64,000 nucleotides of DNA from the NCBI GenBank assembly GCA_049841135.1, contig JASGHK010000005.1, positions 620,001 through 684,000 of the forward strand. The letters are read 5' to 3'. The notes beneath the pieces were generated by a model, which saw nothing but the letters and a program-made list of their open reading frames with translations, was not told where the DNA came from and searched no databases. The stretch is from JACRCT01 sp049841135. Its GTDB lineage: Bacteria > Myxococcota > Myxococcia > Myxococcales > UBA5297. Position numbers and translations under genes: made by a program. Positions 8,031-17,525 of this stretch are shown in pieces. Each line of letters opens with the position of its first letter. Position 1 is the stretch's first letter.

Positions 8031-10787
8031 TCACTTCATCCGCTGACGGGCCCGGTCACGCGCGGTGGCCAATGCGTCGGCGACGTCCTCGGGCTTCGGC
8101 TCTTCCTGCTTTGGCGCCGGCGGTTCCTGCGGCCCGGCCTGGGCGTCGGACGGGAGGCTCGCGTCCGTGCTTGGGGCCCCGTTGGCTGGCGGAGTGGCCC
8201 GAGCTTCCACCTCGCGCCGACGATCGACACGGGGCGCCACGGCGCGCTTCTGCCAACGGAAGAAGAACCGGCGCAGCGCCACCTCGCCCACCATCAGCGC
8301 CAGCGCCAGCGCGACCAGCCACGGCGCGAGCGGAGTGCGGCCCGGTCCACCCGGGACGCGATCGAAGACGCCGTCGGTGCTCAGCCGCTCGACGCCTCCG
8401 GTCAGCCGGGCCATCGCCGCCAGCAGCTCGCGGCCGCGCGCGGGCGGCTGCGGCTCGTACTCGGGTGCATAGGGCAGCGTCGCGGGCGGGCCCTTGAAGA
8501 CCTTCCCACCCAGCTTCACCACAGGGTGATAGCTGCCCGAGGCGTCGAGCGTGAAGTGCGCGGCCAGGCGCCCGTCGCCCTCGGGCCTCAGCACCGCATC
8601 GCGCGGCTTGCCCACTCCGTCCCCCGGCAAGAGCGTCACCGAGGCGCCGCCGGCCGAGAGCTCCTGCCCCGGCGCGACCTCCACCGTCACCGCCAGGTCG
8701 TGCCCGTCCCGGCGCACGCGGACGAGCGCGTCCTGCGACTCCGGCGGCGCCATCGACCAGCGCACCACCTTGCCGAAGAGCGCCCGGTAGCCCGGCCAGC
8801 CCACGAGCGTCGCCGCCTTGGGTCCGTCGACCTCGGCGCAGAAGGCCGCGACGCGCCCCAGCCCGCGCTGCCAGAGCGCGAGCGCCGGTGCCTTGTTGTC
8901 GTCACCGGTGCGGTAGGCCACGCCGGCCCCGGGCCGCAGGTAGGTCACGTTGTAGCCGCCGACGGTGGGCGGCGCCGAGAGCTCCGCCTGCACCGGCCCG
9001 AGCATCGCCAGGTCGCCGGAGAGGGTCAGCGGCGTCGGCTCGGCCACGTAGGCGGCCCGGGCGATCTCGATCGTCTCCTGCGCGAAGAGCCGCGGCAGCG
9101 CGTAGGCGGACTCGGCGAAGTAGATGCGCCCGCCGCCGCGCGCGGCGATGTCCACCAGCAGCGCCGCGTCCTGGTCCGCCGGCGTCCCCAGGCCGATGAC
9201 GCTGACCGTGACGCCCTTGGCGCGCAGGTCGCCGATGAGCCGGACGTAGTCCTTGGGCTCCTCCGAGTCGGCGGCGTCGGCGAAGAGCAGCACGTGCTTG
9301 ACCGGCTTCTGGCTCTGCATAACCTGCAGCCCCGCCGCCTCCAGCGCCTCGTAGACGTAGATGCCGCCGCCCTCGGACTGGATGGTCGCCACCGTGCCCA
9401 GGTCCAGGCCCTTCTCGACCGGCGTGAGCGGGACGATCTCGTGGGCGCGCTCGTCGACGACCCACACCGCGGCCTCGTCGCCCTCGGAGAGCAGTGTCAG
9501 CGCGCCGACCACGCCCTCGGCCGCCACCGCGATCTTCTGGCGCCCGTCCGGCGTGGCCATCGACATCGACCCCGAGCGGTCCAGGGCCACCACCAGCGCG
9601 ATGGGCGTGCGCCGCTGCTCCTTGCGCAGCTCCATCGAGACCGGCAGCAGGTCCTCCAGCGCCGAGCGGAAGTAGCCGCCCTGGCCGAAGCTCCGCTGGC
9701 CGCCGGTGACCACCAGCCCCGCCCCGCGCTCGCGCACGAAGAGGTCCAGCACGCGCATCGCCGGCTCGCCCAGCGCCTGGGCGGGCACGTCCTCGAGCAC
9801 CACCGCCGAGACGCCCTCCAGCGCATCGAGCGAGCTGAAGGTCGGCGGGACGACCTGGACCTGCAGCCCGTCGGCGCGCAGCGTCTGAGCCAGCACCCCC
9901 GGCTTGCCGTCGGGGCGCATCAGCAGCACCCGCTGGGGCCCGGCGACGCGGACGACGGCGCGGCCGGTATCGTTCTCCGGCACGGTGTCGCCCACGCCTT
10001 CGACCACCAGCCGGTAATCCGCCAGGCCCGGGTGCTCCAGCCGGTCGCGGAAGGTGAAGCGCTGCTCGCCACCCTTTAGCTGCAGCGTCCCCTTGCCGAT
10101 GGGCGCGCCATTGCGCACGAGCGTGTACTTCGCGGTCCCGGGCGAGGCGGCGCGCACCGTCGCAGAGAGGTGGAAGGCCTCGCCCGAGGTGAGCGAAGCC
10201 GGCGCCTCGAGGTCGAGCACCGCGACGTCGGCGGTCGCCTCCTGGCGCGCCAGCAGCCGGTAGTCGACCGGCACGCCGCGCAGCGCGAGCCGGCGCGCGG
10301 CCGCCATCGGGTCGCCGCCGGTGGCCCGGCCGTCGCTGAGGACCAGCACGCGCGCCGAACGCGACTCGGGCAGGAGCTGCTCGGCCGCCTGGAGCGCGCC
10401 CGCCAGATCCGAGGCCTCTCCGTCCACCGGGCGCTGGAAGCCCGAGAAGCGCGCTTCGCTCGAGGGCGCGCGCTCGACGCGGGCTTCGCGGCCGAAGGTG
10501 ACGATGCCCACCCGCTGGCCGGCGGCGCGGCGCGACTCCGCATAGCCCAGGATCTCTTCGGCGGCGGCGTCCGAGCCCTGCGGCATCGAGCGCGAGCGGT
10601 CGACCACCAGGACGAGATCGACCTGGTCGCCGCCGCGGTCGATGACTGGACGCGCCAGGGCCAACGTGACGATCGGCACCAGCGCCCAGCGCAGATACGA
10701 GGCCGGCGCGGGGATGCGCCCCAGCTTGTAGACGAGCAGCGCCAGCGGGACGGCGAGCAGCAGGGCCTGGGGCGCCTCGAAGGTCAC
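8031..10787 (-). CDS. membrane protein with two VWA domains (BatA/amidotransferase-like type)
   Basis: 918 residues. GTG 10787 is the start; AGGA lies about 11 nt upstream. Two N-terminal membrane helices (residues ~5-22 and ~33-50) precede a first VWA domain with intact MIDAS DRSRS at ~63-67 and a downstream LSDGRATGG. After Ig-like strands comes a Rossmann-like stretch (RVLLMRPDGKPGVLAQ, VVLEDVPAQALGE), as in 'glutamine amidotransferase-like' membrane proteins. A second VWA domain has MIDAS DRSGS near residue 403. A C-terminal helix at about 825-845 is followed by a charged, Pro/Glu-rich tail. Such proteins accompany MoxR-type systems or act in surface-stress modules, but no moxR is visible here. 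It converges on the duplicated lipoprotein genes with a 32-bp gap. Confidence 0.75.
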   Translation of the reverse strand: MTFEAPQALLLAVPLALLVYKLGRIPAPASYLRWALVPIVTLALARPVIDRGGDQVDLVLVVDRSRSMPQGSDAAAEEILGYAESRRAAGQRVGIVTFGREARVERAPSSEARFSGFQRPVDGEASDLAGALQAAEQLLPESRSARVLVLSDGRATGGDPMAAARRLALRGVPVDYRLLARQEATADVAVLDLEAPASLTSGEAFHLSATVRAASPGTAKYTLVRNGAPIGKGTLQLKGGEQRFTFRDRLEHPGLADYRLVVEGVGDTVPENDTGRAVVRVAGPQRVLLMRPDGKPGVLAQTLRADGLQVQVVPPTFSSLDALEGVSAVVLEDVPAQALGEPAMRVLDLFVRERGAGLVVTGGQRSFGQGGYFRSALEDLLPVSMELRKEQRRTPIALVVALDRSGSMSMATPDGRQKIAVAAEGVVGALTLLSEGDEAAVWVVDERAHEIVPLTPVEKGLDLGTVATIQSEGGGIYVYEALEAAGLQVMQSQKPVKHVLLFADAADSEEPKDYVRLIGDLRAKGVTVSVIGLGTPADQDAALLVDIAARGGGRIYFAESAYALPRLFAQETIEIARAAYVAEPTPLTLSGDLAMLGPVQAELSAPPTVGGYNVTYLRPGAGVAYRTGDDNKAPALALWQRGLGRVAAFCAEVDGPKAATLVGWPGYRALFGKVVRWSMAPPESQDALVRVRRDGHDLAVTVEVAPGQELSAGGASVTLLPGDGVGKPRDAVLRPEGDGRLAAHFTLDASGSYHPVVKLGGKVFKGPPATLPYAPEYEPQPPARGRELLAAMARLTGGVERLSTDGVFDRVPGGPGRTPLAPWLVALALALMVGEVALRRFFFRWQKRAVAPRVDRRREVEARATPPANGAPSTDASLPSDAQAGPQEPPAPKQEEPKPEDVADALATARDRARQRMK

Positions 10788-10932
10788 GGTGCGCCCATCC
10801 TACCTTGCTGCGCCTCCCGGTCCGCCGGCGGGGCTGCGGTCGCACGCGACCGAGGATCGAGGGGCGGGCCGCGTCGACGAGTGCTGACATCCCTTCAGCA
10901 ACCTCGCCGCACGCTCCCCGGCCCCTGGACGT

Positions 10933-13057
10933 TCATCCCGCTGGAGGGGCGCTGCGAAGGGTGCCGCTCGCTCCGGTCGCGCCTTCCCCGCCGACGGCCG
11001 AGCGGATACGGGCGTCGAGCACCTCCAGGTCCACCGGCTTGACGAAGTGGCCGTCGAAGCCTGCTTCGCGGGCCCGCGCCACGTCGGAGGCCTGGCCGTA
11101 GGCGGTGATGGCGAAGGCCGGGACCTTGCTCAGCGAAGGGATCGTCCGGGCGCGCCGCAAGAGCTCGTAGCCGTCGATGCCTGGCAGCCCGATGTCCGCC
11201 AACAGCACCTGCGGCGCCTTGCGCTCCAGCGCGTGCAGCGCGGCCTCACCGGTCTCGCTGCTCTCGACGTGGTAGCCCATCAGCTCCAGCGACTCGCAGA
11301 GCATCGCTCGGGCGTCCGGGTTGTCCTCCACCACCCGGACGTCGATCCCCTCGGCCGTGCACGCCGCGCGGTCCGGGGACGCGCCGCGGTCGGGGGCGGG
11401 GATGCGAGGCAGCTCCACCACGAAGCGGCTGCCCTTGCCCGCGCCGGCGCTGTGGGCGAGCACCCGGCCGCCGTGGAGCTCGGTCAGGGTCCGCGTGATG
11501 GCCAGGCCGATGCCCAGCCCGGGGCGGCGCAGGCCCATGACCGGGCCGCGCTCGAACATCTCGAACAGGTGCGGCACCGCCGACGGCTCCAGGCCGATGC
11601 CGGTGTCCTCGACCTCGATGCGCGCGAGGTCCGCCTCGTCGGCCCGGACGCGCACGGTGATGCCGCCCGCGGGCGTGTACTTGAGGGCGTTGGAGAGCAG
11701 GTTGGCCACCACCTGCTCGAGCCGCATGGTGTCGCCGAAGACGTAGACCGGCGCCTCCGGCAGCACGGCGCACAGGGAGAGGCCGGCGCGCTGGGCGTCG
11801 GGGCGCGCCGCCTCCACGGCCTCGCCCACCAGGCGGCAGACGTCGAGCGGCGCGCGCTGCAGGGTGAGCGCGCCGCGCGCGATGCGCGAGATGTCCAAGA
11901 GGTCGTCCACCAGCCGGGCCTGCTGGCGCACGTTGCGCTCGATGGTGTCGAGCACGCGGGCGTCCTCCGGGCGGCGGCGGCGCAGCACCTGCACCGCGGC
12001 GGAGACGGGGGCCAGCGGGTTGCGCAGCTCGTGCGAGAGCACCGCCAGGAAGTCGTCCTTGGTCCGGTTCGCGGCCTGCGCCTCGGTGCGCGCCGCCCGC
12101 TCGCGCTCCAGCAGGCGCGCGCGCTCGTGCTCGGCGAGGCGCCGCTCGGTCACGTCGATGGCCAGGCCCAGCGTGCCCAGCACCTCCCGCGCGCGGGTGA
12201 TGGGAGCGGTGGTGAGCCGCAGCAGGCGGCCGCGCGAGTCGCACGCGTCCGCTTCGCTGTGCTCGCCCGCCAGCGCCCGCGCGTGGCCCCTGCGCCAGGC
12301 CTCCGAGAGCGTCGGCGAGCCGAGCACCTGCTCGGCCAGGCGGCCGGGGCAGGCGCCCAGGTGCTCGAGCGAGCAGCGGTTCTGCAGCACCAGCCGCCCC
12401 TGCGCGTCGCACATCCAGAAGCTCGAACGGCAGGCTGTCGATGGCCGAGCGCAGCCGCGCCTCCGTCTCCACCAACGCGGTCTCGGCGAGCGCGCGCTCC
12501 ACCTCCTGGGCGGTGCGCGAGGCGAAGAAGAGCAGCACCGACTCGGCCAGCTCGCGGTCGGGCACGGGGCGGCGGAAGAGGGCCACCAGGATGCCCAGGC
12601 ACCGCTGGTGCGAGTCGTTGAGCGGCACTCCGACGTAGCCCTCGACCCTCATCTGGGCCAGCAGCCGGTCGTCGGGGAAGAGGCGGGCGGCCCCGCTCGG
12701 GTACGAGCAGACCTCCCTGGCCAGCACGCCCTCGCACGGGGTGCCGGCCAGCTCGTAGGTGAAGCTCTGCGCGGGGGCGCCGTGGGCGAAGGCGGCGAGC
12801 GAGCCGATGGCGCGCTCGCCGGGGAGCAGGCGCCCGACGAAGCAGTAGTCGGCGGCCAGGGCCTTGCCGACCTGGGCCGCGATGGCGCTGAAGTATTCCT
12901 CGCCGCGCAGCCACGCGGTGGCGTCGGAGACCTCGCGCACCGTGCGCACGAAGCGGTGGTGGGCGCGCTCGGCCTGCTGCGCCTGCTCCAGCGCGTCCTC
13001 CAGCTCGCGCACGCGGTCGCGCAGGCGCTCGGGCTTGCTCCCAGCGGATGGGGCCAT
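10933..13057 (-). CDS. hybrid sensor histidine kinase GAF-PAS-HisKA-HATPase-REC (one frame break)
   Basis: ATG 13057 has GAGGG about 5 nt upstream. Order: N-terminal coiled coil (~5-40), GAF domain (~45-200, ending in the typical helix FFASRTAQEVERALAE), PAS domain (~205-325), HisKA with phosphoacceptor His in LSHELRNPL (~340), HATPase with NLLSNALKYTP and DTGIGL, and a receiver with VEDN, phosphoacceptor Asp in LADIGLPG and Lys in KPVD. No membrane helix is visible, so it is probably a soluble sensor. The frame breaks once at 12418-12424, between DSLPFE and FWMCDAQGRLVLQN, where the minus strand reads GAGCTTC; dropping one base restores a normal PAS start. Length is 3n+1, consistent with one inserted base. 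No separate regulator gene lies beside it. Confidence 0.8.
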
Positions 13058-13472
13058 GGATCCCTCGAAGCACCGCAAACTTGAGGGGCGGGGACCTCAT
13101 GCGCAGGCAAGGCTTGGCAGGCCGCTCGCGGGGGGGACGTTGGGGACTGCGATTGCGCCAAGCTTTCTGTCGATCGCGCCAGCGCGGCTGGTTGGCGACC
13201 GGGTTGGGCGAGGGTCGAGCGTCAGGCACTGCACGTGCCTTGCTCACGACCACGACCGCGCACGTTGCTGTTCAGTCGATTGGAGAGCCGTCCTGCTGTC
13301 ACTCTCCGCGGGTGCCTGGGGTCCGGCCGGGCCTTGCCGTTTCCAACAGGTGACGGCGCCTCAGGCAGGCCTCGACGCCGACGAACGGGCCTCGTCCCGC
13401 CTCCCCTGGCGCGAAGACGGAATGGAGGTCATCTCCATCCCATCTCCGCACAGTGGCTCGAGGCGCTGGCCA
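13058..13472. other. intergenic region between two leftward genes
   Basis: About 415 bp without a convincing gene. It should contain the kinase promoter at its left edge and the 3' end of the kelch protein gene at its right. A small hairpin ATGGAG-GTCAT-CTCCAT (13422-13438) sits 35 bp downstream of the kelch gene's stop and might terminate it; there is no T-run. A 5-bp inverted repeat GGCAC/GTGCC around 13226-13240 is the only other symmetry noticed. Confidence 0.35.
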
Positions 13473-16400
13473 CTACTGCGTCACGAAGACCAGGTCGTCG
13501 TGATCGTCGTAGGACCCGCTGGTGCAGGCGCCTGCGCTGCCGAGGTACCGGAAGGTGCCTCGAATGGCCTGCGTCGCTCCGGTCGGGAGGATGTAGTTCG
13601 CGGACAGCGTTTGCGACCCGGTCGCGGTCGGAGACAGGGTGACGATGCGAACCCAGGTCGGGCTGCTCGCGTTCGCGGCGTAGTACAGGTCGAGCTTGTC
13701 AGCGGTGCTCGACCAGGCCCAGACCGTCGCCTCGATCCGCACGGCCTTGCCGGCCGCGAGGGGCGAGCCATCGAGCGTCGAGACCTTGAGGCGGTCGAGC
13801 GATTCGTCGGAGTGGTACGTGCCGAACCCTCCGTCGCTGCAGCTCCCGTTGAGCGTGTTGGGGGCGTTGGCTTCAGGTCCGAGTGCGGCTCGGCCGGTCA
13901 ACAGGGTCCCCGAGTCGCACGACGCGGCGACCGAGGAACACTTCGGGGTGCGTAGAGTGGCGTTGTAGGTGGCCGTGCCGGGGACCGGGTTGTTCACGGT
14001 CACCGTCACGCCGGGGCTGTTCTGGAGGTTCCCGGCTTCGTCGAAGGCCTGGCTGAGGAGGGTGTGGTTCCCGTTGGTGGCGGTCGTGGTGTTCCACGAC
14101 ACGGAATACGGAGGCACCGTCCGCGACCCGAGCAGCGTCGTGCTGTCGTAGAAGTCGACCCGGGCCACGCCGAGGTTGTCGCTGGCGGTCGCGGTGAGGG
14201 TCACCGTCCCCGACACGATCGCACCCGCGACTGGCGCGGTGAGGGTGGTGGTCGGGGGCGTGAAGTCGTTGTTGACGGTGACGTTGACGGCCGTGCTGGT
14301 CGCCCAGTTGGTCGAGGTGTCGTAGGCACGGCTCGTGAGGGCGTGGCTGCCGTTGGTGGTGGTCCGGCTGTTCCACGCAAAGGAGTAGGGCGCGCTCCAC
14401 GACCTCCCCAGGAGCGTCGAGTCCGAATAGAACTCGACGTAGCTGATGCCGGCATTGTCCGAGGCGGATGCGGCGAGGGTCACCCAGCCGCTGACCGTCG
14501 CACCTGCCGACGGCGAGGTCAGCGCGGTGGTGGGAGCGACGAAGTCGTTGTTGAAGGTCACCGTCACCGGTGCCGAAGCCGCCATCTTGCCAGCGCCGTC
14601 ATAGGCCTTGCTCGTCACGACATGGGACCCGTTGGCCATGGCGCGGGTATTCCAGGACGCGTTGCAGGGTGACGTGCTCGCAGCGCCGATCAAGGTGGAG
14701 TCCACGTAGATCTCCATGCGGACCACGCCCACGTCGTCGCTCGCGGTGGCGACGAAGCCCGCGTTGTTCAGCAGCGTCGCGCCCGCGGTGGGGGTGGTCA
14801 CGGAGGTGGTGGGAGGCGCGAGGTCCGGAGGCAGCACCGCCGCGAAGACGAGGTCATCGTGATCGTCCTGGGACCCAGGGCTGCAAGGGCTCGCCAGGCC
14901 GCCGCCGTAGCGGAAATTGGCGCGGATCGCCTGAAGCGAGCCCATGGGCAGGGTGAACGAGATCGACAGGTCCTGGCTCCCGGCGACGGTGGGGGTCAGG
15001 GTGCCGATGAAGCTCCAGATCGGGTTGGCGGCATCCGCGGCGTAATAGAGGTCGAGGCTGTCGGCGTACGGGGAGCTGCTCGCGACGATGGTCGCGACGA
15101 GGTTCGCGGCATAGCCACCTGCCAGGGGAAGACCGTCGGCCGAGGTGATGCGGAGGCGGTCGATCGAGCGCTGCACCGTCCCGTTGCCATCGGCGCAGGC
15201 GTTGTTGATGGTATTGGGCGCGCCGGACTCGGGGCCGAAGGTGCCGCGGCCCGCCAGGAGGGTGCCGCTGTCGCACGACCGGCCGACCGGGCAGCGCGGA
15301 GCCTTCAACGTCGCGTCATAGGCGGCCACCGCGTCCGTGACCAGGCAGGCGTTGGCGACGCACTGATAGCCGGGAGCGCAGGCTCCGCACTCCAGGATCC
15401 CGCCGCAGCCGTCGGGGAGGGTGCCGCAGCTCTCGCCCAGCGCCGCGCAGGTCGTCGGAGCACAGGCGCACACGTTGTCGGCACACGTCCAGCCTGCCGC
15501 GCACGTTCCACATTCCAGAGTCCCGCCGCAGCCATCGGGGAGGGTGCCGCAGTCCTTGCCCTGCGCCGCGCAGGTCGTGGGAACACAGGCGCAGACGTTG
15601 TCGGCACACGTCCAGCCTGCCGCGCAGGTGCCGCATTCCAGTGTCGCGCCGCAGCCGTCGAAGAGGGCACCGCAGTTCTTGCCCTGCGCCGCGCAGGTCG
15701 TGGGAGCGCAGACGCAAGCGCCGTCGGCACACATCCAGCCTGCCGGGCAGGTGCCGCACTCCAGCGCTCCGCCGCAGCCGTCGGAGACGCTGCCGCAGGA
15801 CTTGCCCTGCGCCGCGCAGGTCGTGGGTGCGCAGGCGCAGGCGTTGTTGAAGCACACCCAGCCTGGGGCGCACCCACCGCATTCCAGGGTCGCGCCGCAG
15901 CCGTCAGCGATGGCACCGCAATTCTTGCCCTGCGCCGTGCAGGTCGTCGGCTGACAACACTCTCCCCAGCGACAGGTCTGCCCGTCGGGGCAGCCGCCGC
16001 AATCCACCGTGCCGCCACAGCCGTCCGGGAAGAGTCCGCAGGCCGGCATCCCAGGAGCCCCGCAGGCCATCGGCGTGCAGGTCTCGCACTGGTACGTGCT
16101 CCAGTTGCAGATCTGCCCACTGGCGCAACCCGGGCATTGGATTTGACCGCCGCAGCTGTCCATCACATACCCGCACTGGCGGCCGAGGGCTTCACAGGAC
16201 CCCTTCGCGCAGGTCGCCGTGTCCTCGTAAATCTCGGCGCTCGAGAGTGCGACCCGCGTCGGGCTGCCGATGCCGCCCGCGATGAGCATCCTCCCGCCGG
16301 GCAACCAGGCCATCGTGTGCAGAAAGCGGGTCGTGCCCCCGGGGCTCAGGACGGTCCAGAGACCGGTCGCGACATCGAAGCGCTCGACGCTGGAGTGCTC

Positions 16401-17336
16401 CGTGTAGAGCTGGCCACCGGAGACGTAGACCCGGCCGCTGCTGGCGTCGGACAGGCCCGCCATTAACCGGCGCGCGTAGTTGAGGTCTCCGGAGGCCGAC
16501 CAGGCGTTCGTCGTGGGATTGAAGACCTCGGTGGAGCGGAGCACCTGGCCCGCCGAGTCGATGCCGCCCGCGACCAGAGCTCGGCCACCCGACAAGGCGA
16601 AGCTGAGATGGCTCTCGCGGCCATGCTGGAGCGTGCCAGCCGCAGACCAGGTCGACGAGGAGCTGTCGAAGACCTCCGCCGTGGAGATCGCGGTACCGTC
16701 GCCGGCTTGCCCACCCGCGACCAGCACCCGCCCGTCCGTCAACATGGTCGCCGTGTGATACGTCCTCGCCGTCGCGAGCGACCCGGTCGCCGACCACGTG
16801 TTGGAGACCGGGTCGAAGAGGCCGGCGGACGCGGAGGGTGTCGCGGCATCCGAGCTCCCGCCGACGACGAGGACGCGTCCGTCAGCGAGCAGCGTCGCGG
16901 TATGGCCGAACCGTCTGACAGGCATGGAGGCGGCCGCGCGCCAGAGATTGGTCGCGGGCTCGTAGATCTCGGCGTCCTGGGAGCCGCAGTTGCCGCCCGC
17001 CACCAGCACCGCGCCATCGGCCAGGCGCGTCGCGCTGAAGTACGCACCGTGGAGCTTTCCCGACTGGGCCGTGGGCGAGAACGTGCCCGAGGCTGGGTCG
17101 TAGAGCTCGGCCGTCCGGTCGCACACCGCGCCATTTCCCAGCACCAAGACCTTCCCGTTCAGGAGCTCGACTGCGGCCAGGCGATACCGTGCCTTGGCGA
17201 GCGCGCCCGTAGGGGTGGTCAACGGCCGAGTAACGGCCGAAAAGTCCACGGCGTCTGGCGAGCGGTCTGGTTCCGGGCATCCGACAAGGCAGATGACGAC
17301 CAGCGCGCACGTGGCGCGCTTCACGAGCTGACGCAT
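13473..17336 (-). CDS. secreted kelch / Cys-repeat / Ig-like lipoprotein
   Basis: 1287 residues from ATG 17336, chosen because GGGGAGG lies 8 nt upstream and it gives a clean lipoprotein signal MRQLVKRATCALVVICLVGC. Residues ~50-390 form about six kelch-like propeller blades (repeats of G-hydrophobic-VLVAGG and AELYDP/AEIYEP). Residues ~400-700 hold eight Cys-rich modules of ~41 residues. A module of ~155 residues (SCDSGTLLAGRGTFGPE ... DDHDDLVFAA) follows, then three bacterial Ig-like domains starting PTTSVTTP, PTTALTSP and PTTTLTAP, then a second copy of the SCDSG module that ends the protein. The SCDSG/DDHDDLVF module is familiar from myxobacterial secreted hydrolases, but no catalytic domain is visible here. 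Probably a surface adhesin or carbohydrate binder. Confidence 0.75.
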   Translation of the reverse strand: MRQLVKRATCALVVICLVGCPEPDRSPDAVDFSAVTRPLTTPTGALAKARYRLAAVELLNGKVLVLGNGAVCDRTAELYDPASGTFSPTAQSGKLHGAYFSATRLADGAVLVAGGNCGSQDAEIYEPATNLWRAAASMPVRRFGHTATLLADGRVLVVGGSSDAATPSASAGLFDPVSNTWSATGSLATARTYHTATMLTDGRVLVAGGQAGDGTAISTAEVFDSSSSTWSAAGTLQHGRESHLSFALSGGRALVAGGIDSAGQVLRSTEVFNPTTNAWSASGDLNYARRLMAGLSDASSGRVYVSGGQLYTEHSSVERFDVATGLWTVLSPGGTTRFLHTMAWLPGGRMLIAGGIGSPTRVALSSAEIYEDTATCAKGSCEALGRQCGYVMDSCGGQIQCPGCASGQICNWSTYQCETCTPMACGAPGMPACGLFPDGCGGTVDCGGCPDGQTCRWGECCQPTTCTAQGKNCGAIADGCGATLECGGCAPGWVCFNNACACAPTTCAAQGKSCGSVSDGCGGALECGTCPAGWMCADGACVCAPTTCAAQGKNCGALFDGCGATLECGTCAAGWTCADNVCACVPTTCAAQGKDCGTLPDGCGGTLECGTCAAGWTCADNVCACAPTTCAALGESCGTLPDGCGGILECGACAPGYQCVANACLVTDAVAAYDATLKAPRCPVGRSCDSGTLLAGRGTFGPESGAPNTINNACADGNGTVQRSIDRLRITSADGLPLAGGYAANLVATIVASSSPYADSLDLYYAADAANPIWSFIGTLTPTVAGSQDLSISFTLPMGSLQAIRANFRYGGGLASPCSPGSQDDHDDLVFAAVLPPDLAPPTTSVTTPTAGATLLNNAGFVATASDDVGVVRMEIYVDSTLIGAASTSPCNASWNTRAMANGSHVVTSKAYDGAGKMAASAPVTVTFNNDFVAPTTALTSPSAGATVSGWVTLAASASDNAGISYVEFYSDSTLLGRSWSAPYSFAWNSRTTTNGSHALTSRAYDTSTNWATSTAVNVTVNNDFTPPTTTLTAPVAGAIVSGTVTLTATASDNLGVARVDFYDSTTLLGSRTVPPYSVSWNTTTATNGNHTLLSQAFDEAGNLQNSPGVTVTVNNPVPGTATYNATLRTPKCSSVAASCDSGTLLTGRAALGPEANAPNTLNGSCSDGGFGTYHSDESLDRLKVSTLDGSPLAAGKAVRIEATVWAWSSTADKLDLYYAANASSPTWVRIVTLSPTATGSQTLSANYILPTGATQAIRGTFRYLGSAGACTSGSYDDHDDLVFVTQ
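15340..15960 (-). repeat. tandem Cys-rich modules, ~123-bp unit
   Basis: Inside the kelch/Ig lipoprotein gene, near-identical DNA units of about 123 bp encode modules of the form CAPTTCAAQGKNCG-x3-DGCG-x4-ECG-x-C-x3-W-x-C-x4-CA. Five central units are the most alike; flanking ones are diverged, giving about eight in total. Each has eight or so Cys, suggesting a disulfide-stabilised stalk between the propeller and the Ig domains. High identity implies recent expansion, so copy number may vary between strains or be collapsed in assembly. Confidence 0.75.
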
Positions 17337-17525
17337 TTTGGCGGCCTCCCCTCGAAAGGCCCGCGACTCGACACGGCGGACCAGGACGTGATTTCGCCTC
17401 ACACTACCTTGGCACCCATACTCTCGGTCAATCGCCAACTCGAGCGAGCGAAGGCCCTCCCGCGAGACGAAGTCGTGGGCCTGCTCGAGGGCGACGCGGC
17501 GCCCAGAAGCCGGTCTTCGAAGCCC

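Noticed and set aside
8526..10079. Long plus-strand open frames antisense to the VWA membrane protein, and similar ones antisense at 11047-12621 and 50648-53170
   Set aside because: Their products are Arg/His/Gly/Pro-rich with the amino-acid mix expected of reversed high-GC codons; the minus-strand genes have clear domains.
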